A stretch of DNA of 64,000 nucleotides from Thiomonas delicata (GTDB lineage Bacteria > Pseudomonadota > Gammaproteobacteria > Burkholderiales > Burkholderiaceae_C), in assembly GCF_900088825.1 (NCBI RefSeq), contig NZ_LT592170.1, positions 980,852-1,044,851 of the forward strand. Direction: 5' to 3'. How positions within the stretch are numbered: position 1 is the stretch's first letter; the number at the start of each line of letters is the position of its first letter. This document shows positions 33,109-42,951 of the stretch, in pieces. A model generated the notes under the pieces. That model made no database searches. It had not been told where the DNA came from and was given only the letters and a program-made list of their open reading frames with translations. Position numbers and translations under genes: made by a program.

Positions 33109-35490
33109 TCAGTTGAACGTCGGAAACAGCTTCGACAAAGGGTCGGCAGCGGCCGGGGGCGGGGCCGAAACGTCGAGGGCATGCACCCCGCCGCCGGCGG
33201 CGAAATCTTCATACACGAAGTCGTCGCCCATGGGCACGACGCCGGGCGGCGCGACGTAATGCGTGACGGGCACGCCCTGCAATGCCGTGCGCATGAAATC
33301 GATCCAGATCGGCAGCGCGACGCGGCCCCCGGTTTCTTTCGGGCCGAGCTTGAGCGGGGTGTCGTAACCCACCCATGCCACGGCCGCGAGTTTCGGGTTG
33401 AAGCCGCAGAACCATGCGTCCACCGAATCGTTCGTCGTGCCGGTCTTGCCATACAGGTCGGGTCTCTTGAGCTCGGCCTGCGCGCGTGCGGCGGTCCCGG
33501 TTTTCGTGACTTCCTGGAGCAGCGTGTCCATCACGAAAGCGTTGCGCGGAGAGATCACGCGTAGGCGTTCATCGCCCGCATGCTGCGGTGCTGGCGTGTA
33601 CAGCGTCTTGCCGGAAGCATCGGTGATGGAGGTGATGAAGTAAGGTTGCACAAGGTAGCCGCCGTTGGCGAAAACCGAGTAGGCGCGCACCATCTCCAGC
33701 GGCGTGGCCGAGCCGGCGCCGAGCGCGAGGGTGAGATAGGGCGGTTGCTTGGACGTGTCAAAGCCGAATCGACCGCTCCATTGCTGCGCATACTTCGTGC
33801 CGATGGCATTCAGCACGCGGATGGCCACCATGTTCTTCGACTGGGCCATGCCGCGTTTGAGGGTGATGGGGCCTTCATAGATGCCGTCGTAATTCTTGGG
33901 CTCCCATGCCTGCCCGCCGGTGGTTGCCGCATCGAAAAAGAGCGGCGCGTCGTTGACCATGGTCGGCGGCATGAACCCCTTGTGCAGGGCCGCGGAGTAA
34001 ATGAACGGCTTGAAACTCGATCCCGGCTGACGCTGGGCTTGCGTGACATGATTGAACTTGTTTTGCTCGAAGTCGAAGCCACCGACCAGGGCCTGGATGG
34101 CGCCATCGCTGGGGTCCATCGCCACGAAGGAGGCTTGCACGCGCGGCATCTGCGTGATGACCCAGCGGCCATGCGGCTGTTTCCAGATGCGCACCACCGC
34201 GCCGGCGCGCAGGGCCACATTGGGTTGCGCCTTGGGACCGAGCCCCAGCGCTGCGACCTGCTGCAGGCCGTCGCCCGAAATATCCAGTCGTTGGCCGCCG
34301 GGAAGCATGACCTGCACCAGCTTGGTCGTGGCCGCCGTGACCACGGCGCAATACAGCCCTTCGGTCTCCGGACGGTCGCTGCAGGCGTCGTCGACCGTCT
34401 GCAGCCATGGCTCGGAGCCGTCGGGCGGATTGATATAAGCCTCCGGTCCGCGCCATGGCTGTCTCAGTTCATAGCGCATGACCCCGGCGTGCAGAGCGCT
34501 CCACGCCGCATGCTGATCGCGACTGATGATGGTCGTGACGACGTTGAATCCCCGCGTATAAGCCTGTTCGCCATAGCGCGCAAACATGGCCTGTCGAGCC
34601 ATCTCGGCAACGTAGCCGGCATGCGCGGATGCCTCGGTTCGCGCTGCACGCAGGCCGAGCGGCGCGTTCTTGGCCTGTGCGTAGTCGTCCGGACTGATCC
34701 AGCCCAAGGCGCGCATGCGGGCGAGGACGTATTGCTGCCTGGATTTGGCGCGGGCCGGGTTGACGAAGGGGTTGTAGGCCGAAGGCGCCTTGGGCAAGCC
34801 GGCAAGCATGGCCGCTTGGGCGAGACTGAGTTGCGCAAGCGGTTTGCCGAAATAGGTCTGCGCCGCAGCGGAAAAACCGTAGGCATGCTGGCCAAGATAG
34901 ATCTGGTTCATGTAAAGCTCCAGGATCTGGTCCTTGGTGAGTTCGCGCTCGATTTTCAAGGCCAGGAGAACCTCGAAGAGCTTGCGCGTGAAGGTTTTTT
35001 CGCTGCTGAGATAAAAGTTGCGTGCAACCTGCATAGTGATGGTCGAGGCGCCCTGGCTTTTCGCCTTGTGGATATTCGCCAGGGCCGCGCGGGCAATGCC
35101 CGCCCAGTCGATGCCGCCGTGCTGATAGAAGCGATCGTCCTCCGTCGCCAGCACAGCCAGTTTCATGGTCTTCGGGATGCTGCCGATGGGCATGAAGTTG
35201 CGCCGCTCCTCGCCGAATTCGCCGAGCAGGACATGATCGGCCGAATACACCCGCAGCGGGAGTTTGGGGTGGTAATCCAGAAGCTGGTGGACGTCCGGCA
35301 GGCGAGGCCAGGCGAAAGCCAGCACCACGCCGACGAGCAGCGCCGCGGCAAGCGGCAGACCTACTGCGAGTGAGATCAGGCTGATCATCAGCCGCTGACC
35401 CCAGGAACGATTTTGTCCGCCCGCTTTTTTCTTGTGGGCATTGGCGCCCGGCGGGCCGGACGGAGAAGGAGGGGGCGGTGAAGTCGCCAT
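33109..35490 (-). CDS. mrcA: Penicillin-binding protein 1A (bifunctional peptidoglycan synthase)
   Basis: A 793-residue class A PBP. After a cytoplasmic proline-rich tail and one membrane helix (MISLISLAVGLPLAAALLVGVVLAFAW) comes the glycosyltransferase domain with EDDRFYQHGGID and QGASTITMQVARN, then the PBP1A-type linker/OB domain and the transpeptidase with active-site SSFK (QPGSSFKPF), SKN (AQSKNMVAIRVL) and KTGTT. It polymerises and cross-links murein. ATG 35490 gives a usual N terminus; the frame upstream to 35571 lacks support. It is divergent from pilM, the normal mrcA-pilM arrangement. Confidence 0.97.
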   Translation of the reverse strand: MATSPPPPSPSGPPGANAHKKKAGGQNRSWGQRLMISLISLAVGLPLAAALLVGVVLAFAWPRLPDVHQLLDYHPKLPLRVYSADHVLLGEFGEERRNFMPIGSIPKTMKLAVLATEDDRFYQHGGIDWAGIARAALANIHKAKSQGASTITMQVARNFYLSSEKTFTRKLFEVLLALKIERELTKDQILELYMNQIYLGQHAYGFSAAAQTYFGKPLAQLSLAQAAMLAGLPKAPSAYNPFVNPARAKSRQQYVLARMRALGWISPDDYAQAKNAPLGLRAARTEASAHAGYVAEMARQAMFARYGEQAYTRGFNVVTTIISRDQHAAWSALHAGVMRYELRQPWRGPEAYINPPDGSEPWLQTVDDACSDRPETEGLYCAVVTAATTKLVQVMLPGGQRLDISGDGLQQVAALGLGPKAQPNVALRAGAVVRIWKQPHGRWVITQMPRVQASFVAMDPSDGAIQALVGGFDFEQNKFNHVTQAQRQPGSSFKPFIYSAALHKGFMPPTMVNDAPLFFDAATTGGQAWEPKNYDGIYEGPITLKRGMAQSKNMVAIRVLNAIGTKYAQQWSGRFGFDTSKQPPYLTLALGAGSATPLEMVRAYSVFANGGYLVQPYFITSITDASGKTLYTPAPQHAGDERLRVISPRNAFVMDTLLQEVTKTGTAARAQAELKRPDLYGKTGTTNDSVDAWFCGFNPKLAAVAWVGYDTPLKLGPKETGGRVALPIWIDFMRTALQGVPVTHYVAPPGVVPMGDDFVYEDFAAGGGVHALDVSAPPPAAADPLSKLFPTFN

Positions 35491-35877
35491 GGGGCGGAGT
35501 GTCGGGAAAACCGTGGAAGAGGGATGCAAGGCCGAGGCGAAGAGGGTAACCCTTCGGCCGCCCACCAGCATGGTCGGGGCGTGGCGACGACGCCTATTCG
35601 GACATGCACCGAACTCCGGACATGGGTCGAGCCTCGATAGTGCCCAATTGTAAAAATACTGTTCGAGAGGGCTGAATTTTCATGGGATGGTGCCGTATTG
35701 CCTTGAGTACACGTGGGCGTTTTGCAACGAATCGGCCATTGCTTCGGGAAAACCTGACAGGCAATCAAAGACTTGTTGTTAGGATTGAAAAAAATATTGA
35801 ACTTCTGCCGTCATTCGTGTTGCGGCAGGCGGTTCTCAACGGGCTTTTTCAAGTTCCCACTCATTCAGGGGGTTGCG
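35491..35877. other. Divergent regulatory region between mrcA and pilM
   Basis: No gene is seen in these 387 bases. Towards mrcA (minus strand) a TACAAT -10-like box lies at about 35648-35653 without a good -35. Towards pilM, TTGTTG (35773-35778) and TATTGA (35795-35800), 16 bases apart, form a weak promoter. AGGGGG at about 35866-35872 is the pilM ribosome site. Confidence 0.4.
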
Positions 35878-36957
35878 TTGTCCATATTCAGCAGCATGTT
35901 TCGCAAGCGCTATGCGCCGCTGATCGGCCTGGACATTAGCAGTTCCAGCGTCAAATTGGTCGAACTGGCGCTTGACGATCAAAACCGCTACACCTTGGTG
36001 CGCGCAGCCATCGAGCCCCTGGAAAAAGGCGCCATCACCGACGGCAACATCGAGAAGCACGATGACGTGGTCGATGCTGTGCGCAGATTGATCAAAAAAA
36101 GCGGGACCAAGACCAAGAACGTCGCTCTCGCCCTGCCGTCTTCGGCCGTCATCAGCAAGAAGATCGTGCTGCCCGGCGATTTGCGCGAAGAGGAGATCGA
36201 AGTCCAGGTCGAGACGGAGGCGAATCAATATATCCCGTTCGCCATCGAGGACGTGGCCCTGGATTTCAGCGTGCTGGGCCCCAGCCTCAACTCCCCGGGC
36301 GACCAAGAGGTTCTCATCGCCGCCTCGCGCCGCGACAAGGTGCTGGATCGCCAGACCATCGCCGAGGCGGCCGGGCTCAAGCCCCAGATCATCGACATCG
36401 ACGCGTTCGCATCGCGCTTGGCCGCTGGAAGGCTGATCGAGCGCCTGCCGCGCGGCGGGCATGATCTGCTGGTGGCCTTGTTCGAGATCGGCGCATCCAG
36501 TACGTCGATGCAGGTGCTGCGTAACGGTGAAACCCTGTACGACCGCGACCAGACCTTCGGCGGCCAGCAGCTGACCCAGGCCATTGCGCGGCATTACGGC
36601 TTCTCGCAAGAAGAGGCCGAGGCCAAGAAGCGCAATGCCGACCTGCCTGACGACTATACCGCCCAGGTCTTGGAGCCTTTCATCGAGGGCATGGCGCAGG
36701 AACTGGCGCGCGCGCTGCAGTTCTTTTTTCGGGCCACGCCGAATAGCAAGGTCGACTACATCCTGCTGGCGGGCGGCACGGCGGCATTGCCCGGCCTGGT
36801 GGAAAAAATCACACAGCTCACCTCCACGGCCTGCGTGGTGCTCAACCCCTTCGAGGGGATGGCCATCGGCGATCAGGTCCGCGAGAAGAAGTTGCGCCTG
36901 CAGGCGCCGAGCTATCTCACCAGTTGCGGTCTGGCCATGCGCAGGTTCTTGCAATGA
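35878..36957 (+). CDS. pilM: Type IV pilus inner-membrane assembly protein PilM
   Basis: A 359-residue actin-like cytoplasmic ATPase-fold protein. The ATP-fold signature LIGLDISSSSVKLVEL appears near the start, with VALALPSSAVISKKI, the QVETEANQYIPFAIEDVALDF stretch, and DYILLAGGTAALPGL. PilM binds the PilN N terminus and links the pilus motor to the alignment complex. I choose TTG 35878, which has AGGGGG five bases upstream and yields MSIFSSMFRKRYAPLIG; ATG 35896 lacks a ribosome site but would also give a functional protein. The stop overlaps the pilN start by ATGA. Confidence 0.95.
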   Translation: MSIFSSMFRKRYAPLIGLDISSSSVKLVELALDDQNRYTLVRAAIEPLEKGAITDGNIEKHDDVVDAVRRLIKKSGTKTKNVALALPSSAVISKKIVLPGDLREEEIEVQVETEANQYIPFAIEDVALDFSVLGPSLNSPGDQEVLIAASRRDKVLDRQTIAEAAGLKPQIIDIDAFASRLAAGRLIERLPRGGHDLLVALFEIGASSTSMQVLRNGETLYDRDQTFGGQQLTQAIARHYGFSQEEAEAKKRNADLPDDYTAQVLEPFIEGMAQELARALQFFFRATPNSKVDYILLAGGTAALPGLVEKITQLTSTACVVLNPFEGMAIGDQVREKKLRLQAPSYLTSCGLAMRRFLQ

Positions 36958-37577
36958 ACATCGTCCTGATCAACCTGTTGCCTCACCGCGAGGCCAAGCG
37001 CAAGAAGCGCCGCGAGGCGTTTTATGTCGGCATCGTCATGTCCATGCTGGTGGGCCTGCTGCTGCTCGGCCTCGGCTTTACCGTGTTGAGCGCGATGATC
37101 GACCGTCAACAGTCGCGCAACGATTTCCTCCATGCGCAAATCGCCCAGCTCGACGTGCAGATCAAGGACATCGCCACGCTGCGCCAGGAGATTGAAAGCC
37201 TGCGCGCGCGGCAGCAGGCGGTCGAAAACCTGCAGTCCGACCGGAATCTGCCGGTCTATCTGTTCGACGATCTCACGCAAGACACCCCCACGGGCGTGCA
37301 AATCACCTCGATCAAGCAGGAAGGCCAGTCGGTGCTGCTGCAGGGTACGGCACTGAGTCAGGAGCGGGTCGCCGATCTGTTGCGCAATCTGGCCGATGGC
37401 AAGGGCTGGCTCGAGAAGCCGGAACTCATCGAAATCCGGTCCGTCACGACCCAGATCTCCAAGGGCAACACGCAGACGGTGTCGGCCTTCCAGCTGCGCG
37501 CCACGCTCAAGCGCGCCACCCCTGCCCAAGCCGCCTCCGGCGCGGCCCCAGCAGGCAAGACCAACGTTGCGGGCTGA
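36954..37577 (+). CDS. pilN: Type IV pilus inner-membrane protein PilN
   Basis: A 207-residue single-pass protein. The PilM-binding N terminus NIVLINLLPHREAKRKKRREAF is textbook, followed by a membrane helix (about residues 24-46), a coiled coil (about 50-85), and a periplasmic ferredoxin-like domain. It pairs with PilO in the alignment subcomplex. The start overlaps the pilM stop. The last 25 residues are Ala/Pro-rich. Confidence 0.95.
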   Translation: MNIVLINLLPHREAKRKKRREAFYVGIVMSMLVGLLLLGLGFTVLSAMIDRQQSRNDFLHAQIAQLDVQIKDIATLRQEIESLRARQQAVENLQSDRNLPVYLFDDLTQDTPTGVQITSIKQEGQSVLLQGTALSQERVADLLRNLADGKGWLEKPELIEIRSVTTQISKGNTQTVSAFQLRATLKRATPAQAASGAAPAGKTNVAG

Positions 37578-37584
37578 GGACAGT

Positions 37585-38268
37585 ATGGCCAAATCCCTCA
37601 ATATGCAGATTGATTTCGCGTCCCTGAAAGAGCGCATCGGCAGTCAATTCCGCGGGCTCAACCAGAACGATCCCGGCACGTGGCCGCCGTTGCCGCGCGC
37701 CACGGCGTACGCCGTGACGCTCATCGTGGCGCTGGCCGTGGGTTGGTATGCGTGGCTGTCCGGTGTGAAGGACCAGCTCAACCAGGCGCAGCAGCAGGAA
37801 GTGCAGTTGCGCGACGAGTACAAGAGCAAGCTGGCCCAGGCCGTGAGCCTGGATCTGCTCAAGGCGCAAAAGGCCCAGGTGCAGCAATACGTGCTGTTGC
37901 TGGAAAAGCAACTTCCGAGCAAGGCCGAGATGGATGCGCTGCTGTCCGACATCAACCAGGCGGGCATCGGCCGCGGCTTGCAGTTCGAGCTCTTCCGTCC
38001 GGGCCAGGTCGAGGTGAAGAACTATTACGCCGAACTCCCCATCACCATCAAGGTCAAGGGCAGCTACAACGACCTCGCCGCGTTTACGGCCGACGTTGCC
38101 AAGCTTTCGCGCATCGTCACGATCAACAACATCGCCATTTCCAGCCCGCCGGCCGGCAACCCTTCGGGCAAGCTGACCATGGACGCCACGGCCAAGACCT
38201 TCCGCTATCTCGATGCCGACGAGGTCGCCGCACAGCAAAAAGCCAAACGACCGGGAGGTAAGAAATGA
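37585..38268 (+). CDS. pilO: Type IV pilus inner-membrane protein PilO
   Basis: A 227-residue PilO. The N terminus is cytoplasmic (NMQIDFASLKERIGSQFRGLNQNDPGTWP), the membrane helix is at about 36-54 (YAVTLIVALAVGWYAWLSG), then coiled coil and a periplasmic domain with QLPSKAEMDALLSDINQAG and PITIKVKGSYNDLAAF. It heterodimerises with PilN and contacts PilP. It starts 7 bases after pilN and overlaps pilP by ATGA. Confidence 0.95.
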   Translation: MAKSLNMQIDFASLKERIGSQFRGLNQNDPGTWPPLPRATAYAVTLIVALAVGWYAWLSGVKDQLNQAQQQEVQLRDEYKSKLAQAVSLDLLKAQKAQVQQYVLLLEKQLPSKAEMDALLSDINQAGIGRGLQFELFRPGQVEVKNYYAELPITIKVKGSYNDLAAFTADVAKLSRIVTINNIAISSPPAGNPSGKLTMDATAKTFRYLDADEVAAQQKAKRPGGKK

Positions 38269-38804
38269 TCCGCCGCATCCCGGCTTTCCTGCCGCTGTTG
38301 CCGATCGCGCTTGTCTTGGCGGGTTGCGGAGGGCAACCGCACGAAGATCTGCGCGCGTGGATGGCACAGGAACGCGCCAAGCTGCATCCGCATGTGCAGC
38401 CCATCGAGGCGCCGAAGCCCTTCTTGCCGGCGACCTACGACCTGTCCGACCGGACCGACCCCTTCTCCCCGGCCAAGCTTGAAACGGGCGTTCGGCAGGA
38501 AATGAACAAGCTGAGCCCCGAGGTGCTGGCGCAGATGAATCGGCCCAAACAGCCCTTGGAGCAGTATTCACTGGACCAGATCCAGATGGTGGGCAGCTAC
38601 AAGATCAAGGGCCAGGAGTACGCCCTGCTCAAGGCTGGCAATCTGCTGTACCGCGCACATGTCGGCGAGTACGCGGGGCAGCATTACGGGCGCATTACAC
38701 AAATCGATGAAAGCCAGGTTGTTTTGCGGGAGCTGGTGCAGGACGCCGTTGGCGACTGGGTGGAACGCACCGCAACCCTTCAATTGCAGGAGAGCAGCAA
38801 ATGA
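38265..38804 (+). CDS. pilP: Type IV pilus lipoprotein PilP
   Basis: A 179-residue lipoprotein with lipobox LAGC (Cys20). Family segments are DLRAWMAQERA, PIEAPKPFLPATYDLSDRTDPFSP, LEQYSLDQIQMVGSYKI and VGEYAGQHYGRITQID. It joins the inner-membrane PilNO complex to the PilQ secretin. The start overlaps the pilO stop, and the stop overlaps pilQ. Confidence 0.95.
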   Translation: MIRRIPAFLPLLPIALVLAGCGGQPHEDLRAWMAQERAKLHPHVQPIEAPKPFLPATYDLSDRTDPFSPAKLETGVRQEMNKLSPEVLAQMNRPKQPLEQYSLDQIQMVGSYKIKGQEYALLKAGNLLYRAHVGEYAGQHYGRITQIDESQVVLRELVQDAVGDWVERTATLQLQESSK

Positions 38805-41038
38805 TGTCCCTATCGCTTACCCGTGCAACGACATGGCTGGCGCGCGCCGCGGCAGGTCTGGCGCTGATGCTGGGCCTGACGGTCGTGGCTGCGGCGCAGG
38901 GTTCCAATGTGCTGCAAAGCGTGGGGGCCAGCAGCCAGGGCGGCGAAATCGTCGTCCAGCTTAATTTCGCCCAACCTCTGGCCGCTCCGCCAGCGGGCTT
39001 CACCATCGATCAGCCTGCCCGCATCGTGCTCGATTTCCCGGGGGTGACGTCCGGGCTGAGCCGCGGCGCGGTGAATTTCGATCAAGGCAATCTGCGCTCG
39101 GCCAATGTGGTGCAGGCCGAGGGCCGTTCGCGCGTGGTCCTCAATCTGCGCAGCTCGACCACCTACAAGACCGAAATCCAGGGCAAACGACTGCTCGTGC
39201 TCATCAACCCCACGGCCTCGGCGCCGCTGAATGCGTCGACCACGGCGGGTTCTGCGCTGTCGCAGCCGGTGCACTTCGCCGACAGCCTCAATACCCAGCA
39301 GCTGCCGCTGCAGAGTATCGATTTTCACCGCGGCGCGGGCGGCGCGGGCCAAGTCGTCGTCAACCTGCCCAACAACCAGGTCGGCGTCGACATCCACCAG
39401 CAGGGTCAGAACATCGTGGTCGATTTCCTCAAGGCCACGCTGCCCGCCGACCTGCGCCGCCGTCTGGACGTGGCCGATTTCGCCACGCCGGTGAAGACCA
39501 TCACCACCTTCCAGATGGGCAACAACGTGCGCATGGTGGTCCAGCCCACGGGCAACTACCAGCAAAGCGCCTACCAGGCCGACAATAAATTCGTGCTGGA
39601 AGTGCGCCCCGAGGTGCCCAATCCCAATCAGCTGGTGCCGGGGAACGGCCCCGGCTATCACGGCCAGAAGCTGTCGCTCAACTTCCAGAACATCGACGTC
39701 CGTTCGCTGCTGCAGGTGTTCGCCGATTTCACGGGCCTCAACGTCGTGGTGAGCGATTCGGTGACCGGAAACCTCACCCTGCGCCTGAAGGACGTGCCCT
39801 GGGACCAGGCCCTGCACATCATCCTCCAGGCCAAGGGGCTGGGCGAACGCAAGGAGGGCAATGTGCTGTGGATCGCGCCGCGCGATGAAATTCTTGCCCG
39901 CGAAAAATCTGAACTCGAAGCCTCGAAATCCATCCGGGACCTCGAGCCCTTGAAATCCGAAACCTTCCAGCTCAACTACCAGAAGGCTGCCACGGTGGTG
40001 CAACTGCTCACCGGCGCCGCGGGCGGCGCGCAGCCTGGCGGCAGCGGGGCGGGCGTGGCCCCCATCCTTCCCGGCCTGCCCACGGCCGGTGCGCCCACCT
40101 CGCGCATCCTCTCGCCGCGCGGCACGGTGATCGCCGATCCGCGCACGAATCAGATTTTCGTCAACGATATTCCGTCCAAGCTCGAGGAAATCAGCGCACT
40201 CATCGCCAAGATCGACAAGCCGGTCCGCCAGGTCTTGATCGAGGCGCGCATCGTCGAGGCCACGGACCAGTTCGGGCGTAGCTTGGGTGCGAAACTGGGT
40301 TTCTACAGAAGTACCGTGCCGGGCCAGAGTAACAATCCTGGCGCCGCGGTCACCGGGAATTACCTGGGTGTAGGTGAGCAAACTGGTCAAGCTGTCATCA
40401 CGGGCGGTTCCTATATTCCAGACACCCAGTTTGTGAACCTCCCGTCGACGACAATCGCCAATACGATTCTGACCGGTGTTTCGCCAGGGTCTGTTGCCAT
40501 CAGTTTGTTCAATGCGGCGGCCAACCGTTTCATCAATCTCGAGCTTTCCGCACTCGAAGCAGATGGCAAGGGGAAAATCATTTCCTCGCCTCGCGTGATC
40601 ACGGCTGATCTGAACAAGGCCACCATAGAACAGGGGACGGAGATTCCGTATCAGCAGGCGACATCCAGCGGTGCGACATCGGTGTCCTTCAAGAAGGCGG
40701 TGCTCAGCCTCGATGTCACGCCGCAGATCACGCCGGACGGCAACATCATCATGAATGTCGAGATCCACAAGGACAGCGTCGGGCAGAACACTGCGGCGGG
40801 TCCCGCGATCAACACCAACACGGTGACGACCCAGGTGCAGGTCGAGAACGGTGGAACGGTGGTGCTCGGCGGGATTTATTCGTCGCAGGAGCAGAACCAG
40901 ACCGACAAGGTTCCTCTGCTTGGCGATATCCCCGTGCTCGGCTATCTGTTCAAGACCAACAGCAAGAGCATTCAGAAAGACGAACTGATGGTGTTTCTCA
41001 CACCAAAGATCGTCACCGGTGCAGATTTGAGCCGTTGA
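38801..41038 (+). CDS. pilQ: Type IV pilus secretin PilQ
   Basis: A 745-residue outer-membrane secretin. A signal peptide (to about residue 33) is followed by two AMIN domains (peptidoglycan binding), an STN/N0 domain ([26 protein letters not shown]), an N1 domain ([22 protein letters not shown]), and the secretin core with [28 protein letters not shown] and the C-terminal [14 protein letters not shown] with [12 protein letters not shown]. It forms the pilus exit pore. Bases 40280-40680 show lower GC and different codon use from the rest. Confidence 0.96.
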   Translation: MMSLSLTRATTWLARAAAGLALMLGLTVVAAAQGSNVLQSVGASSQGGEIVVQLNFAQPLAAPPAGFTIDQPARIVLDFPGVTSGLSRGAVNFDQGNLRSANVVQAEGRSRVVLNLRSSTTYKTEIQGKRLLVLINPTASAPLNASTTAGSALSQPVHFADSLNTQQLPLQSIDFHRGAGGAGQVVVNLPNNQVGVDIHQQGQNIVVDFLKATLPADLRRRLDVADFATPVKTITTFQMGNNVRMVVQPTGNYQQSAYQADNKFVLEVRPEVPNPNQLVPGNGPGYHGQKLSLNFQNIDVRSLLQVFADFTGLNVVVSDSVTGNLTLRLKDVPWDQALHIILQAKGLGERKEGNVLWIAPRDEILAREKSELEASKSIRDLEPLKSETFQLNYQKAATVVQLLTGAAGGAQPGGSGAGVAPILPGLPTAGAPTSRILSPRGTVIADPRTNQIFVNDIPSKLEEISALIAKIDKPVRQVLIEARIVEATDQFGRSLGAKLGFYRSTVPGQSNNPGAAVTGNYLGVGEQTGQAVITGGSYIPDTQFVNLPSTTIANTILTGVSPGSVAISLFNAAANRFINLELSALEADGKGKIISSPRVITADLNKATIEQGTEIPYQQATSSGATSVSFKKAVLSLDVTPQITPDGNIIMNVEIHKDSVGQNTAAGPAINTNTVTTQVQVENGGTVVLGGIYSSQEQNQTDKVPLLGDIPVLGYLFKTNSKSIQKDELMVFLTPKIVTGADLSR

Positions 41039-41072
41039 TCCATCGCATCCCTGCACCCGCCAGCTGCCAATT

Positions 41073-41654
41073 TTGACAAGTTGCACGCGTATTTTTCTCA
41101 TTGGCCTCATGGGCGCCGGCAAGACCACGGTGGGCCGTGCGCTGGCGCAAAGGGTGGGGCTGCGGTTTCTTGACAGCGACCACGAAATCGAACGGCGGGA
41201 AGGCTGCACGATCGCGACGCTTTTCGCGCGCGAAGGCGAGCAAGGGTTCAGAGAGATCGAAGCGCGGGTGATCGAGGATCTGACCGAGCGGGACGGCATC
41301 GTGCTGGCCACCGGGGGCGGGGCCGTGTTGCGCGAGTCGAACCGGAAGGCCCTGCATGGCCGGGGCGTCGTGGTGTACCTGCGCGCGAGCCCGGACGAGC
41401 TTGCGCACCGCACGCGCAATGACCGCAGCCGCCCGCTGCTGCAGACAGCAGATCCGCGCACCAGGCTGCGGGAACTGTTTCGCCAGCGTGATCCCCTCTA
41501 CCGGGAAACGGCGCATTTCACGATCGATACCGGCCGTCCCTCGGCTGCGATGCTGACCCATCTCGTTCTCACGCAGTTGGAACTCGCCGGAGTGGTGGAT
41601 CCGTCTCGCGCCCCGGTGCAGCCCGGTTCACGCGAGCGGCCCGGGCGTGATTGA
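41073..41654 (+). CDS. aroK: Shikimate kinase
   Basis: A 193-residue kinase phosphorylating shikimate in aromatic synthesis. Walker A is [11 protein letters not shown], then [30 protein letters not shown] with the shikimate site, [14 protein letters not shown], and the lid [11 protein letters not shown]. No ATG precedes the P-loop in frame: TTG 41073 gives [17 protein letters not shown], close to normal, but has no clear ribosome site. It lies 34 bases after pilQ, and aroB follows, the widely conserved pilQ-aroK-aroB order. Confidence 0.93.
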   Translation: MTSCTRIFLIGLMGAGKTTVGRALAQRVGLRFLDSDHEIERREGCTIATLFAREGEQGFREIEARVIEDLTERDGIVLATGGGAVLRESNRKALHGRGVVVYLRASPDELAHRTRNDRSRPLLQTADPRTRLRELFRQRDPLYRETAHFTIDTGRPSAAMLTHLVLTQLELAGVVDPSRAPVQPGSRERPGRD

Positions 41655-41765
41655 CGCGCCATGAGGCCGATCGGGGCACGCTGAACCGCTGGCCAGGCCG
41701 GAGCTGGGGTTGCCGCGCTCTTTCTACAATGGGCGGGATCCTCCACGAGCCCGCAGCACACCGCC

Positions 41766-42917
41766 ATGACCACCGTTCGCGTCGAACTCGACCAGCGTGC
41801 CTACGACATTCGCATTGGCGCGGGCCTGCTGGGGCGCGACACCTTCGCCGACGTCGCGCAGCCCAAGGCCCGAGCGCTCATCGTCACCAATACCACCGTG
41901 GCGCCGTTGTATGCACAGGCTCTGCAGCAGGCCCTGGAGCCGCATTTTGCCGAGGTGCTGCAGTGCGTGCTGCCCGATGGCGAACAGTACAAGGATTGGC
42001 CGACGCTGAATCGGATTTTCGACGCCCTGCTCGAGCGCCAATGCGACCGCAAGACGACCTTGTTCGCGCTTGGCGGCGGCGTGATCGGTGACATGACGGG
42101 GTTCGCGGCAGCCTGCTACATGCGCGGCGTGCCCTTCGTGCAGGTGCCCACCACCTTGCTGGCGCAAGTGGATTCATCCGTCGGCGGCAAGACCGCGATC
42201 AACCACCCGCTCGGCAAGAACATGATCGGCGCGTTCTACCAGCCGCGGCTGGTGGTGGCCGACGTCGAGACCCTGCGGACCCTGCCGCCGCGCGAAGTAT
42301 CCGCGGGGCTGGCCGAGATCATCAAGCACGGCGCGATCGCCGATGCCGAATTCTTCGGCTGGCTCGAAACCCATATGGAGCGCCTGCGCGCCCTGGAACA
42401 CGATGCCGTGGTGCACGCCGTGCGCCGCAGCTGCGAGATCAAGGCGGCCGTCGTGGCGCAGGACGAAACCGAAAGCGGACTGCGCGCGATACTGAATTTC
42501 GGCCACACCTTCGGTCACGCGATCGAGGCCGGCATGGGCTATGGGCAATGGCTGCATGGCGAGGCCGTGGGCGCAGGCATGGTGATCGCGGCCGGCGTCT
42601 CGGAGCGCCTGGGCTTGCTGGACCCCGCTTCTGCCGTGCGTTTGCAGGAACTCGTGCGTCGCGCGGGTTTGCCGGTCGAGGCGCCGGCGCTGCCTTTGCA
42701 GCGCTATCTCGATCTCATGCAGGTGGACAAGAAGAACGATGCCGGCAACGTGCGTTTCGTCCTTTTGCAGGGCCTGGGCGGTGCCGTGCTGCGCGCGGCG
42801 CCGCAGGACCTGGTGACTTCCAGCCTGTTGGCGCACGGTGCCATTCGAGATGCGTCGCCCGCCATGTCCGGGCCCGGCTCGCCCGCAAGCCGCACCGCAG
42901 GCAGCCTTGCCGCCTGA
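41766..42917 (+). CDS. aroB: 3-dehydroquinate synthase
   Basis: A 383-residue NAD+ and metal-dependent enzyme converting DAHP to 3-dehydroquinate. NAD-binding [42 protein letters not shown] and the metal site with [23 protein letters not shown] are all present. The last 25 residues (after [14 protein letters not shown]) are a Ser/Pro/Ala-rich extension beyond the usual end. The gene follows aroK after 111 bases. Confidence 0.96.
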   Translation: MTTVRVELDQRAYDIRIGAGLLGRDTFADVAQPKARALIVTNTTVAPLYAQALQQALEPHFAEVLQCVLPDGEQYKDWPTLNRIFDALLERQCDRKTTLFALGGGVIGDMTGFAAACYMRGVPFVQVPTTLLAQVDSSVGGKTAINHPLGKNMIGAFYQPRLVVADVETLRTLPPREVSAGLAEIIKHGAIADAEFFGWLETHMERLRALEHDAVVHAVRRSCEIKAAVVAQDETESGLRAILNFGHTFGHAIEAGMGYGQWLHGEAVGAGMVIAAGVSERLGLLDPASAVRLQELVRRAGLPVEAPALPLQRYLDLMQVDKKNDAGNVRFVLLQGLGGAVLRAAPQDLVTSSLLAHGAIRDASPAMSGPGSPASRTAGSLAA

Positions 42918-42951
42918 AGCGAGCCACCTCGGGCCCGACCAGTACGCACCG

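Noticed and set aside
38810..41461. Open frame of about 880 codons antisense to pilQ and aroK
   Set aside because: It is a high-GC shadow: arginine-rich, no motifs, no ribosome site, and fully covered by well-conserved genes.
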